Part shown: positions 57,313-64,000 of the stretch, in pieces | Position numbering within the stretch: position 1 is the stretch's first letter | Layout of the letters: each line of letters begins with the position of its first letter | Notes under the pieces: model-generated | Told to the model about the DNA's origin: nothing | The model's input: only the letters and a program-made list of their open reading frames with translations | Database searches by the model: none | Program-made: the position numbers and the translations under genes | DNA from: Hyphomonadaceae bacterium | GTDB lineage: Bacteria; Pseudomonadota; Alphaproteobacteria; Rhizobiales; Hyphomicrobiaceae | Assembly (NCBI GenBank): GCA_019747815.1 | Contig: JAIEQJ010000032.1 | Location: forward strand, 1-64,000 | Length of the DNA stretch: 64,000 bases | Reading direction: 5' to 3'

Positions 57313-57693
57313 TTGAGCACAGGGTATGCAGGATGGCTCGGCCGCGGCTTGGCACGTGCCGTCCTCATAGCCCTCCTCATCCTCCCCACCTTCGATGCCG
57401 GCGCGCAGAGCCGGCGCGAGCGGCCGCCCGAGGAAGCGCCGGAGCAGTATCCGGCCGGCGCCCATCGCGACGACACCTTCTACTTCTGCACCGCCTGTCA
57501 CAGCTTCAAGATCATCGCCCAGCAGGGCATGTCGCGCGAGCGCTGGAACGAGACCTTCGACTTCATGGTGTCGCGCCACAAGATGGTGGATGTGCAGGGC
57601 GAGCAGCGCGAGCAGATGCTCGACTATCTCGCCTCCGCCTTCCCCGAGCGCCGCGCGCCCGGCGGCTGGAAGAACCCGTTCGAGGGCAAGTGA
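57313..57693 (+). CDS. Small c-type cytochrome, probable sulfite dehydrogenase partner
   Basis: About 126 residues from a TTG start after the repeat. A signal peptide (ARAVLIALLILPTFDAGAQ) is followed by FYFCTACHSFKIIAQQGMSR with the haem c motif CTACH. The axial sixth ligand may be one of the Met in FDFMVSRHKMVD. It follows the molybdenum subunit directly, matching the SorA-SorB arrangement. The frame is also open upstream through the repeat, so the start is not certain. Confidence 0.8.
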   Translation: MSTGYAGWLGRGLARAVLIALLILPTFDAGAQSRRERPPEEAPEQYPAGAHRDDTFYFCTACHSFKIIAQQGMSRERWNETFDFMVSRHKMVDVQGEQREQMLDYLASAFPERRAPGGWKNPFEGK

Positions 57694-57780
57694 TGGGTGT
57701 CGGCCTGGCCGGAGCGGGTCAGCGGAAAGCCGGGCCCGGGGATGGCACGTGCCAGGGCATGCCCGTCGCATGAGCCCTGC

Positions 57781-58413
57781 ATGATCTATCCCTATGACGA
57801 CGCCTTCAGGCGCCGCATCGCGCGCCGTTGCGCCGCATTCACCCGTCTCGGCGCCACGGATGTGCCAAGCGGCCTGAAGCGGGCCGCGGTCGCCATCACG
57901 CTCATCGAGACGCGCGGCGGCTCGGGGGTGGCCGCTTTCCTGCTGACAAGGCGGGCCGACGGCCTGCGCGCCCACGGCGGCCAATGGGGGCTGCCCGGCG
58001 GGCGTTGCGATGCGGGCGAGACGCCCGCCAAGGCGGCGCTGCGCGAGCTCGACGAGGAGATCGGCCTCAAGCTGGGCATCGATGCCGTGCTCGGCATGCT
58101 CGACGACTACCCGACCCGCTCCGGCTATCTGGTGGCGCCGGTCGTGGTATGGGCCGGATTGCGGCCTGCCCTCAAGATCAACAGCCAGGAGGTGGCATCG
58201 ATCCACCGCATTGCGCTGGCGGAGATCGCCCGCGACGATGCGGTCGACTTCACCACTATCCCGCAAAGCCCCCGCAGCGTCGTGCAGATCAGGATCAACG
58301 GCGGCCTGGTGCACGCGCCGACCGCGGCATTCCTCTATCAGTTCCGCGAGCTGCTGGCGGGCCGCATCACGCGCGTCGCCGACCTGGAGCAGCCCGTATT
58401 CGCGTGGCAGTGA
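57781..58413 (+). CDS. Nudix hydrolase, CoA pyrophosphatase-like
   Basis: 210 residues. The Nudix box (GX5EX7REUXEEXGU) is complete at about 74-96: GRCDAGE, then [19 protein letters not shown] precedes it. The central [20 protein letters not shown] and the length are like CoA or NUDT-type diphosphohydrolases, but the CoA signature is not obvious. Cytoplasmic. Single gene, downstream of the sulfite dehydrogenase pair. Confidence 0.88.
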   Translation: MIYPYDDAFRRRIARRCAAFTRLGATDVPSGLKRAAVAITLIETRGGSGVAAFLLTRRADGLRAHGGQWGLPGGRCDAGETPAKAALRELDEEIGLKLGIDAVLGMLDDYPTRSGYLVAPVVVWAGLRPALKINSQEVASIHRIALAEIARDDAVDFTTIPQSPRSVVQIRINGGLVHAPTAAFLYQFRELLAGRITRVADLEQPVFAWQ

Positions 58414-58522
58414 GCCGGCGGGCAGGGCCCCCTGGCCGGCCGGAGCCTCTGCAAGTTTGGCAAAAGCCTCTCGCGCTAAGGTCCTGAGCTGATTCGGGCA
58501 ACGCCAGCCGCGGAGGGTATGG

Positions 58523-61500
58523 GTGCACATCGGCAGCATGACGCTCAGGCAGATTGCGGCCCTCAGACAGACAGCGATTGCCGCCCTCACCGAGACGGAC
58601 GTTGCCGAGCTGACGACCACGCAGATTGCCGTCTTGAAGGCGACCCAAATCAACGCCTTCGAAACCACGGACTTGCAGGCCCTCAGCTCGACGCAGATCA
58701 CCGGCTTCTCCGTCAGCGCCGTGCGCGGGCTTTCACTCAACGCGCTGCTCGCTCTGACCGAGACGCAAACTGCCGCTCTTACGCCGGCTCAGATCAGGTC
58801 GTTGTCGGCAACGGCCTTGCGGGGGTTGGCTCCCGAAGACCTGCAGTCGTGGAGCGCCGAGCAGATCAACGCGCTGGGCCCGACGCAGGTCGGCAGCCTG
58901 ACAACATCGGTGCTCGATGCCCTGTCGCCGGCGCAATGGTCCGCCTTGGCGACGAGGCAATTGCAAGGCCTGCGAACCCAGCAGCTCAACGGGCTCTCGG
59001 CCACCGCCTTGAATGCCCTGTCCGTCGCCGATCTGTCGTCGGCCCAGGTCAAGGGGCTCAACGCGACCGCCGTCGGCAGCCTGGATGAAGTCCAGGCCGC
59101 AAGCTTCACCACGACGCAGATCGCATTCCTGTCGACGATGGCGCTCCAGGTCCTGCTTCCGGCGGTGTCGCAGAGCTGGAGCGGCGAGCAGCTCGCTGCC
59201 GTGACCGGCCGGCAGCTTGGAGGGCTCGCCACGTCAGCGCTCGAGAGCCTGGCAACCAGCCAGCTCGCCATGCTGACACCGGCCCAGCTTCAGGGGCTCA
59301 CGGCGGCGCAGCTCAACGGCCTGTCCGAGGCCAGCCTGAACGCGCTTGACGTCTCCCGCCTGTCATCGACCCAGGTCAGAGGCCTGAGCGCGACCGCAAT
59401 CGAAAACCTCTCCGATCAGAATGTGCACGCGCTGACGGTGACGCAGATCAAGGTGCTCTCGACGAGCGCGCTCGAGGCTCTGAGCGCGGATGAGGTGCAG
59501 GGCTGGGGCGCATCCCAGCTCGCGGCGCTGGCGGGCAGACAGCTCGGCGGCCTGTCGACGGCGGCGCTCGGCGACTTCTCAGCCACACAGCTCGCGGCTT
59601 TGACCACAGCGCAGGTGCAGGGCCTCACCACGTCGCAGCTCAACGACATGCCGGAAGAGGGCTTGGCGGCGCTCGACACGGCCAAGCTGACGACCCTGCA
59701 GGTCAAGGGACTGAGCACGGCCGCGCTGTCGAGACTGTCGGCAACCGACATCGACAATCTGTCCGTGACCCAGATGAGGGCGCTCACCACGACCGCACTT
59801 GAATTCCTTGCCGCCGGCCAGCTGCAGTCCTGGACGACGACGCAAGTCGGTGCCCTCTCGCCCGCGCAGCTCGCCGGGCTCAGCACAACGGCACTCGATG
59901 GCTTCGCGACGGTGCAGCTCGCCGGGTTGACGGCCACTCAGGTGCAGGGCCTCACCGCGACACAGCTCAACGACATGTCGGAAGAGACCCTGGCGGCGCT
60001 CGACACGGCCAAGCTGACGACCCTGCAGGTCAAGGGACTGAGCACGGCCGCGCTGTCGCGACTGCCGGCAACTGATATCGACAATCTGGCCGTGAGCCAG
60101 ATCAAGGCGCTCACCACCACTTCCCTTGAATTCCTTGCCGCCACTCAGGTGCAATCCTGGACGTCGACGCAAGTCGGCGCCCTCTCGCCGGCGCAGCTCG
60201 CCGGGTTGAGCGCAACGGCGCTGGATGGCTTCTCGACGACGCAGCTTGCCAGGCTGACGGCCACCCAGGTGCAAGGCCTCACCACGACACAGCTCAACAG
60301 CCTGTCGGAAGAGACCCTGGCGGCGCTCGACGTAGCCAAACTGTCGACCGTGCAGATCCGGGGGATTGGGCTCACGGCGCTTCAGCAGCTCTCCTCGGGA
60401 GACCTTGGCAGTCTCAGCTCCAGTCAGATCAGAGCGCTGACGACCACGGTGCTCGAGGCGCTCGACTCGACCCAGGTGCGGGCCTGGTCCGCCAGCCAGA
60501 TCAATAGCCTCACCGGCTCACAGCTCGGCGGCCTCACGGCTACCGCCCTCGACGAATTCTCGGCGACGCAGCTTGCGGCCCTGACGACCACCCAGGTGCA
60601 GAGCCTGACGACGACACAGCTCAATGGGCTGAGCGAAACCAATCTGAACGCGCTCGATATCGACAGCCTGTCGACGTCGCAAGTGCGGGGCCTCAATGCC
60701 ACGGCAGTCGAGAACCTGAGCACCTCCCAGGCGCAAGGGCTGACCACCGGCCAGATCAAGGCGCTTGCGCCGGAGGGGCTTGCGGCCCTGAGCGCGACCG
60801 AGCTTCGTGGCTGGAGCGCGACGCAGCTTGAGGCCCTGACGCCAGCCACGTTGGGTGCGCTGGCGATCGATGAATTCGACGACTTCTCGACGGTGCAGCT
60901 TGCCGCGCTCACCGCCAGCCAGGTCCAGGGTTTGACGGCAACACAGCTCAATGCGTTATCGGCGGAGGCTTTGCATGCGCTCGATCTTGCTGATCTGTCC
61001 CCGGCGCAGCTCGCGGGCCTCAACGCCACCGGCCTCGACAAGCTGACAAGCACCCAGGTCCAGGCGCTCACGACCACCCAGATCGGGTCTCTCTCGGCGC
61101 AGGGCGTCGAGGCTCTGCTGACGACCGTGCTCGGGAACTGGACGCCGACGCAGCTCTCCGCGCTGACCGCAAACCAGCTCGGCGGCCTCACCACCACGGC
61201 GCTCAATGCTTTCAGCACAACCCAGCTCGACAACCTGACCACGGCGCAGGTGCAGGGCCTCACCGCGACGCAGTTGAACAGCCTGCCGGCGGCGAGCGTG
61301 CAGGTCATCGAAGTCGCCGACATGGCGACCACCCAGCTTGCGGGCCTTGATGCCGCGGGCATCGGCAAGCTGAGCACGACGCAGGTCGCAGCGCTCGGCA
61401 CGGCGCAGATCCCGTTCCTGTCGACCGTGGCGGTCGAACGCCTGCTTGCCACCATCCTGCAGGATTGGAGCACGCCTGAGCTTGCCGCCCTCACCGCGAC

Positions 61501-62023
61501 CCAGTTGGGCGGGCTCAGCACCACCGCGATCAACAGCTTTTCGAGCACCCAGCTCGATGCCTTGAGCGCGACGCAGATCCAAGGATTGACCGGAACGCAG
61601 CTCAACGCCCTGCCCACGGCCTCACGCGCCGTGCTGCCGATCGAGAGCCTCTCAACCGCGCAAATTGCCGGCCTCAATGCCACGACGGTCGAGGAGCTGA
61701 CCGCGACGCAGCCCGGTGCATTCGGTTCCGTGCAGATCGGCGCGATCTCGCCGGCCGCCATCGGCGGCTTGACGGCAACGGTGCTGGGCAGTTTGACGGC
61801 GGCGCAGGCCTCCGCCCTTACCCCGTTCCAGATCGCGGCCATGTCGGTGACGAGCTTTGCCGCACTGACGAGTACCACCGGCATTCCGTCCCTCAGCACG
61901 ATCGCGCTGGCCGGGATGAGCGTCACCAAGATCGACGCGCTTTCGTCAGAGCAGATTGCCGCCTTCACCACCACGCAGACCGCGGCGATGATGCCCGCGC
62001 AGCTCTACGCCCTGCTGACCTGA
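58523..62023 (+). CDS. 1166-residue octapeptide-repeat protein
   Basis: I do not recognise a named family. After MHIGS the whole protein is a chain of eight-residue units of the form L-[ST]-x-[TAP]-[QA]-[LIV]-x-[GAN], for example LTATQVQG and LTTTQLNG. Blocks of five plus 13x8 = 109 residues repeat eight times (residues 166-1037), each opened by a pentad such as LDTAK, LDVSR or LDLAD. Octad 7 of each block starts with Trp (WSATQLEA, WTTTQVGA); octad 10 usually starts with Phe (FSATQLAA). N-terminal residues 6-165 are 20 plain octads, and 1038-1166 is a degenerate ninth block. Signal peptide, membrane segment, RTX motif and Cys are all absent. The two hydrophobic positions per octad suggest a regular solenoid. 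Monocistronic, with GGAGGG 14 bases before the likely start. Confidence 0.85.
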   Translation: MHIGSMTLRQIAALRQTAIAALTETDVAELTTTQIAVLKATQINAFETTDLQALSSTQITGFSVSAVRGLSLNALLALTETQTAALTPAQIRSLSATALRGLAPEDLQSWSAEQINALGPTQVGSLTTSVLDALSPAQWSALATRQLQGLRTQQLNGLSATALNALSVADLSSAQVKGLNATAVGSLDEVQAASFTTTQIAFLSTMALQVLLPAVSQSWSGEQLAAVTGRQLGGLATSALESLATSQLAMLTPAQLQGLTAAQLNGLSEASLNALDVSRLSSTQVRGLSATAIENLSDQNVHALTVTQIKVLSTSALEALSADEVQGWGASQLAALAGRQLGGLSTAALGDFSATQLAALTTAQVQGLTTSQLNDMPEEGLAALDTAKLTTLQVKGLSTAALSRLSATDIDNLSVTQMRALTTTALEFLAAGQLQSWTTTQVGALSPAQLAGLSTTALDGFATVQLAGLTATQVQGLTATQLNDMSEETLAALDTAKLTTLQVKGLSTAALSRLPATDIDNLAVSQIKALTTTSLEFLAATQVQSWTSTQVGALSPAQLAGLSATALDGFSTTQLARLTATQVQGLTTTQLNSLSEETLAALDVAKLSTVQIRGIGLTALQQLSSGDLGSLSSSQIRALTTTVLEALDSTQVRAWSASQINSLTGSQLGGLTATALDEFSATQLAALTTTQVQSLTTTQLNGLSETNLNALDIDSLSTSQVRGLNATAVENLSTSQAQGLTTGQIKALAPEGLAALSATELRGWSATQLEALTPATLGALAIDEFDDFSTVQLAALTASQVQGLTATQLNALSAEALHALDLADLSPAQLAGLNATGLDKLTSTQVQALTTTQIGSLSAQGVEALLTTVLGNWTPTQLSALTANQLGGLTTTALNAFSTTQLDNLTTAQVQGLTATQLNSLPAASVQVIEVADMATTQLAGLDAAGIGKLSTTQVAALGTAQIPFLSTVAVERLLATILQDWSTPELAALTATQLGGLSTTAINSFSSTQLDALSATQIQGLTGTQLNALPTASRAVLPIESLSTAQIAGLNATTVEELTATQPGAFGSVQIGAISPAAIGGLTATVLGSLTAAQASALTPFQIAAMSVTSFAALTSTTGIPSLSTIALAGMSVTKIDALSSEQIAAFTTTQTAAMMPAQLYALLT
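59018..61633 (+). repeat. Eight 327-bp coding super-repeats
   Basis: Blocks begin at 59018, 59345, 59672, 59999, 60326, 60653, 60980 and 61307, each exactly 327 bp with no insertion or deletion. Blocks 3 and 4 share long identical DNA stretches (for example from 59672 and 59999 on), while the others have diverged mainly at third bases and at variable octad positions. Confidence 0.93.
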
Positions 62024-62144
62024 AGGCCGGCACCGCGCTGCGGCTCGGGAGATGGATGACCTGCTGCCACAGCTAGCGTCGCAATAGCGCCTCGCTGCAC
62101 CGGCTGATGCGCAACCCCGTCTTGGATGCCACCCGGCGTCCCCC

Positions 62145-63089
62145 TCACTTGCGCCCTGCCTCGCGCCCCAGCCGCCACATCTCCTCCTGCACGCGAATGT
62201 CGGCGAGGATGCGGTCGAGCAGCAGGCATGTGCGCCTGAAGAGGTCCGAGCCCTCGCGATAGTCGGCGGGCGCGAAGAAATCGCAGCGCCCGGCCTTGAA
62301 CAGCTCCACGCACTTGGCCTTGCCCTTGCCCGGGGGATGCACGGCCACGGCATGGCCGCCGTTCTTGCGCGTCACCGCCATCGACGGCACGTCGGTGTCG
62401 CCGTCGCCGAAATAGATCATGTTGGAGAAGGGGATCGGCCGCTCGCCCTCCGGCATGTGCTGGTTGATGCTCTCACCCAGGTCCTCCACGCCCTTGTTGA
62501 TGCGGAAGAGGTATTGCGTCTTGCCGGTGTCGGTGATGACCCGCTTGGGGTAGGGCAGCTCGTAGGCCTCGAACCAGTATTCGGAGGCGAACACGTTGTG
62601 GAAGCGCTTGTAGATGGCGGTACCTTCCACGATCTCCGTCAGCCCCGACGAGATCAGGTAGTGCCGCAGGTGCACGCCGTGACTCTGGGCGTGGCTCTTC
62701 ACATAGGCCGCGATAGTATCGAACCAGGTCTCCACGCCCGGATAGAACTCCACCCGCCGCCCCTGGGCCACCAGGTCCTGCCGGTCGATGCGCACGCCTT
62801 TGGCCTGCGCCTTTTTGTACATGAGGTGCATGTAGGTGATGAGCGGATCGGCCTGGCTTTGCTTGGCAATCGCATTGCTCTCGGCCCAGAAGGCCGCCGC
62901 GTCGGCGCCGATCTGCGGCAGAAAGGCATATTCCTGCATGGGCTTGGGGCTGAGGGTGCCGTCGAAGTCGTAGACCAACGCAATGGTCTTCTTGTCGAAT
63001 TTGGGCGGAATGCGCTGGCCGGCCACCGATTTCGCCGCCATCTCGCCCTCGTCCGCCGACCGGCGCCTGCCGCTCACACGCTCGCTCAT
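62145..63089 (-). CDS. HAD-family hydrolase
   Basis: 314 residues. HAD motif I VYDFDGTLSPKP (Asp41 nucleophile, Asp43), motif II LISSGLTEIVEGT, a Lys at the motif III place, and motif IV IYFGDGDTDVPSMAVTRKNG are visible. The large cap between about residues 50 and 150 includes YMHLMYKKAQAKGVRIDRQD. Cytoplasmic phosphatase of unknown substrate. A second start at residue 17 is possible. Confidence 0.92.
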   Translation of the reverse strand: MSERVSGRRRSADEGEMAAKSVAGQRIPPKFDKKTIALVYDFDGTLSPKPMQEYAFLPQIGADAAAFWAESNAIAKQSQADPLITYMHLMYKKAQAKGVRIDRQDLVAQGRRVEFYPGVETWFDTIAAYVKSHAQSHGVHLRHYLISSGLTEIVEGTAIYKRFHNVFASEYWFEAYELPYPKRVITDTGKTQYLFRINKGVEDLGESINQHMPEGERPIPFSNMIYFGDGDTDVPSMAVTRKNGGHAVAVHPPGKGKAKCVELFKAGRCDFFAPADYREGSDLFRRTCLLLDRILADIRVQEEMWRLGREAGRK

Positions 63090-63296
63090 AGATTGCCGTC
63101 CAAGAAGCTACCAACCTTGCCACCTTCGGCCGATTCGTGTGGCCCGACCAAGACGGCCGCCACGGGATCGGCCGTTCACCAACGCGCGCAAAAACCGGTG
63201 GATCTGTGCCACTCTAGCCACGCCAAGCATCCGCACTGCATACTAAACTTGCGCCGTGGTCCGACTTTTCCGGACGGTGCACAGGGAGGTGTCGTC

Positions 63297-63710
63297 ATGC
63301 ACTTGCAGAAGATTTCATCAGGTTTAATTATCGCGCTGCTCTCGCTCGTCTTGGGCGCCGCACTCATCCTGGCGTCACACGCGCAAGCTCAGTCGCAGGC
63401 CCAACCGGGCAGCGCCACGACCATGACGTGGACGGTCAAGAGCATGTATCAGTACAAGGTGCAGATCGCCTTCTATTCGCGCGAACGCAACCATGAGTGG
63501 CCGGGCAGCGGCCAGGCCTGGGACCTCAACGACTACAACAATCACACCTACACGTTGAACTGCCAGCGCGGTGAGAAAATCTGCTTTGGTGCCTGGGTCA
63601 CCGGCAACGCCAGCAAGTATTGGGGTGTGGGCTTCGGCGGCAAGCAGGGGTGCTCAAGCTGCTGCTTCCACTGCGGTCAGCAGCCGCAGGCCCAAGTCCT
63701 GCAGCCCTGA
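63297..63710 (+). CDS. Cys-rich secreted protein of unknown function
   Basis: 137 residues. Strong ribosome site AGGGAGGTG before the ATG. A signal peptide (about 1-32, SGLIIALLSLVLGAALILAS) ends near HAQA. The mature part has YKVQIAFYSRERNHEWPGSG, YTLNCQRGEKICFGAWVTGN and YWGVGFGGKQGCSSCCFHCG, with six Cys in the last 55 residues that could form disulfides or bind metal. A small protein type seen in rhizobial relatives; function not known to me. Confidence 0.85.
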   Translation: MHLQKISSGLIIALLSLVLGAALILASHAQAQSQAQPGSATTMTWTVKSMYQYKVQIAFYSRERNHEWPGSGQAWDLNDYNNHTYTLNCQRGEKICFGAWVTGNASKYWGVGFGGKQGCSSCCFHCGQQPQAQVLQP

Positions 63711-63782
63711 ATTGCTCTACACTCTGCTGGGCCCCGCGGTGTCTCCATGGGGCCGGGCGCTGCACTCGGCGCGACCGGCCGC

Positions 63783-64000
63783 TCAGCGAAAACGGCGCTG
63801 GGGTGGCCGGCGCTGCTGTCCGGCGGCGCCGGGCGCGGGTGCGCGCGTGTCCTTGTGGCGGAAATTGATGCGGCCCTTGTCCAAATCGTAGGGCGTCATC
63901 TCCACGGTCACCTTGTCGCCGGCAAGGATGCGAATGCGGTTCTTCTTCATGCGGCCCGAGGTATAGGCGATCACCTCATGCCCATTGTCGAGCTTCACCC
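63783..64000 (-). CDS. infA: Translation initiation factor IF-1, C-terminal part
   Basis: [20 protein letters not shown] and [20 protein letters not shown] are the C-terminal half of the IF-1 S1-like domain. The N-terminal residues lie beyond the right edge, so the Met inside the window is not the start. After GRINFRHK the protein goes on for about 21 residues ending [10 protein letters not shown], a basic tail longer than in classical 72-residue IF-1. Such tails occur in some rhizobial IF-1 paralogues. Confidence 0.93.
   Translation of the reverse strand, partial: VKLDNGHEVIAYTSGRMKKNRIRILAGDKVTVEMTPYDLDKGRINFRHKDTRAPAPGAAGQQRRPPQRRFR

Noticed and set aside
59579-61974. Long reverse-strand frames under the repeat protein
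   Set aside because: They are antisense images of the repeat, caused by its biased codon periodicity; no start signals and no domain.
58523-62023. Repeat protein as a TAL-effector-like DNA-binding array, because LTxxQ units recall LTPxQVVAIA
   Set aside because: TAL repeats are 33-35 residues with a variable di-residue and a second long helix; here the unit is eight residues with no such pattern.
58523-62023. Repeat protein as RTX or autotransporter adhesin
   Set aside because: No GGxGxDxxx nonapeptides, no signal peptide, no C-terminal beta barrel.

Overview
The window reads as chromosomal DNA of a high-GC, flagellated alphaproteobacterium, most likely a member of the Hyphomicrobiales (Rhizobiales). 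The evidence is the rhizobial flagellar gene order (fliM-fliN-fliG-flhB and flgB-flgC-fliE-flgG-flgA-flgI-motE-flgH-fliL-fliP followed by flagellin), the presence of FlaF, MotE, a DUF1217 protein and a Rem-type regulator, a class I lysyl-tRNA synthetase, and L and P ring genes, which mark a Gram-negative envelope. The genus cannot be fixed from the sequence alone.

Bases 1-26,400 hold one large flagellar regulon. It has a leftward block (motA, fliM, fliN, fliG, flhB, an unknown gene, then flgB to fliP and the start of a flagellin gene), a divergent rightward block (DUF1217 gene, flgF, fliI), and a second leftward block (rem, flgE, flgK, flgL, flaF, flgD, fliQ, flhA, fliR, a FliJ-like gene, flgJ/cheL, a FlgN-like gene and a small membrane protein gene). 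Together they encode the export gate and ATPase, rod, hook, rings, C-ring and the MotA stator subunit. fliF, fliH, motB, motC and flbT are not in the window. A LuxR-type regulator gene lies at the outer edge.

Bases 26,500-35,500 hold aerobic benzoyl-CoA degradation genes (boxC, boxB) behind a readable promoter with an overlapping TGCA-N6-TGCA direct repeat. They are followed by a complete branched-chain/aromatic-type ABC importer (binding protein, two permeases, two ATPases) that probably supplies the aromatic substrate.

Bases 35,500-45,000 hold a transglycosylase, a lipoprotein and an alpha/beta hydrolase, then a glycerol/glycerol-3-phosphate locus: glpK, divergent from ugpB-ugpA-ugpE-ugpC and a metallophosphoesterase with altered metal-site motifs.

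Bases 45,500-58,400 are mixed housekeeping and accessory genes: an L,D-transpeptidase, class I lysS, kdsA, two orphan solute-binding proteins, a DUF6644/DUF6152 pair, a GFA-family protein, a frameshifted methyltransferase gene, a two-gene membrane-protein islet of lower GC, an SDR without its YxxxK motif, a sulfite dehydrogenase with a small c-type cytochrome, and a Nudix hydrolase.

Bases 58,500-64,000 contain the most unusual object, a 1166-residue protein built almost entirely of octapeptides. These are organised into eight exact 109-residue super-repeats (one pentad plus 13 octads) with a fixed Trp in every block. A HAD hydrolase, a Cys-rich secreted protein and the C-terminal part of IF-1 follow. 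Two families of intergenic palindromic repeats are scattered through the non-flagellar part, and one of them also enters the flagellar cluster.
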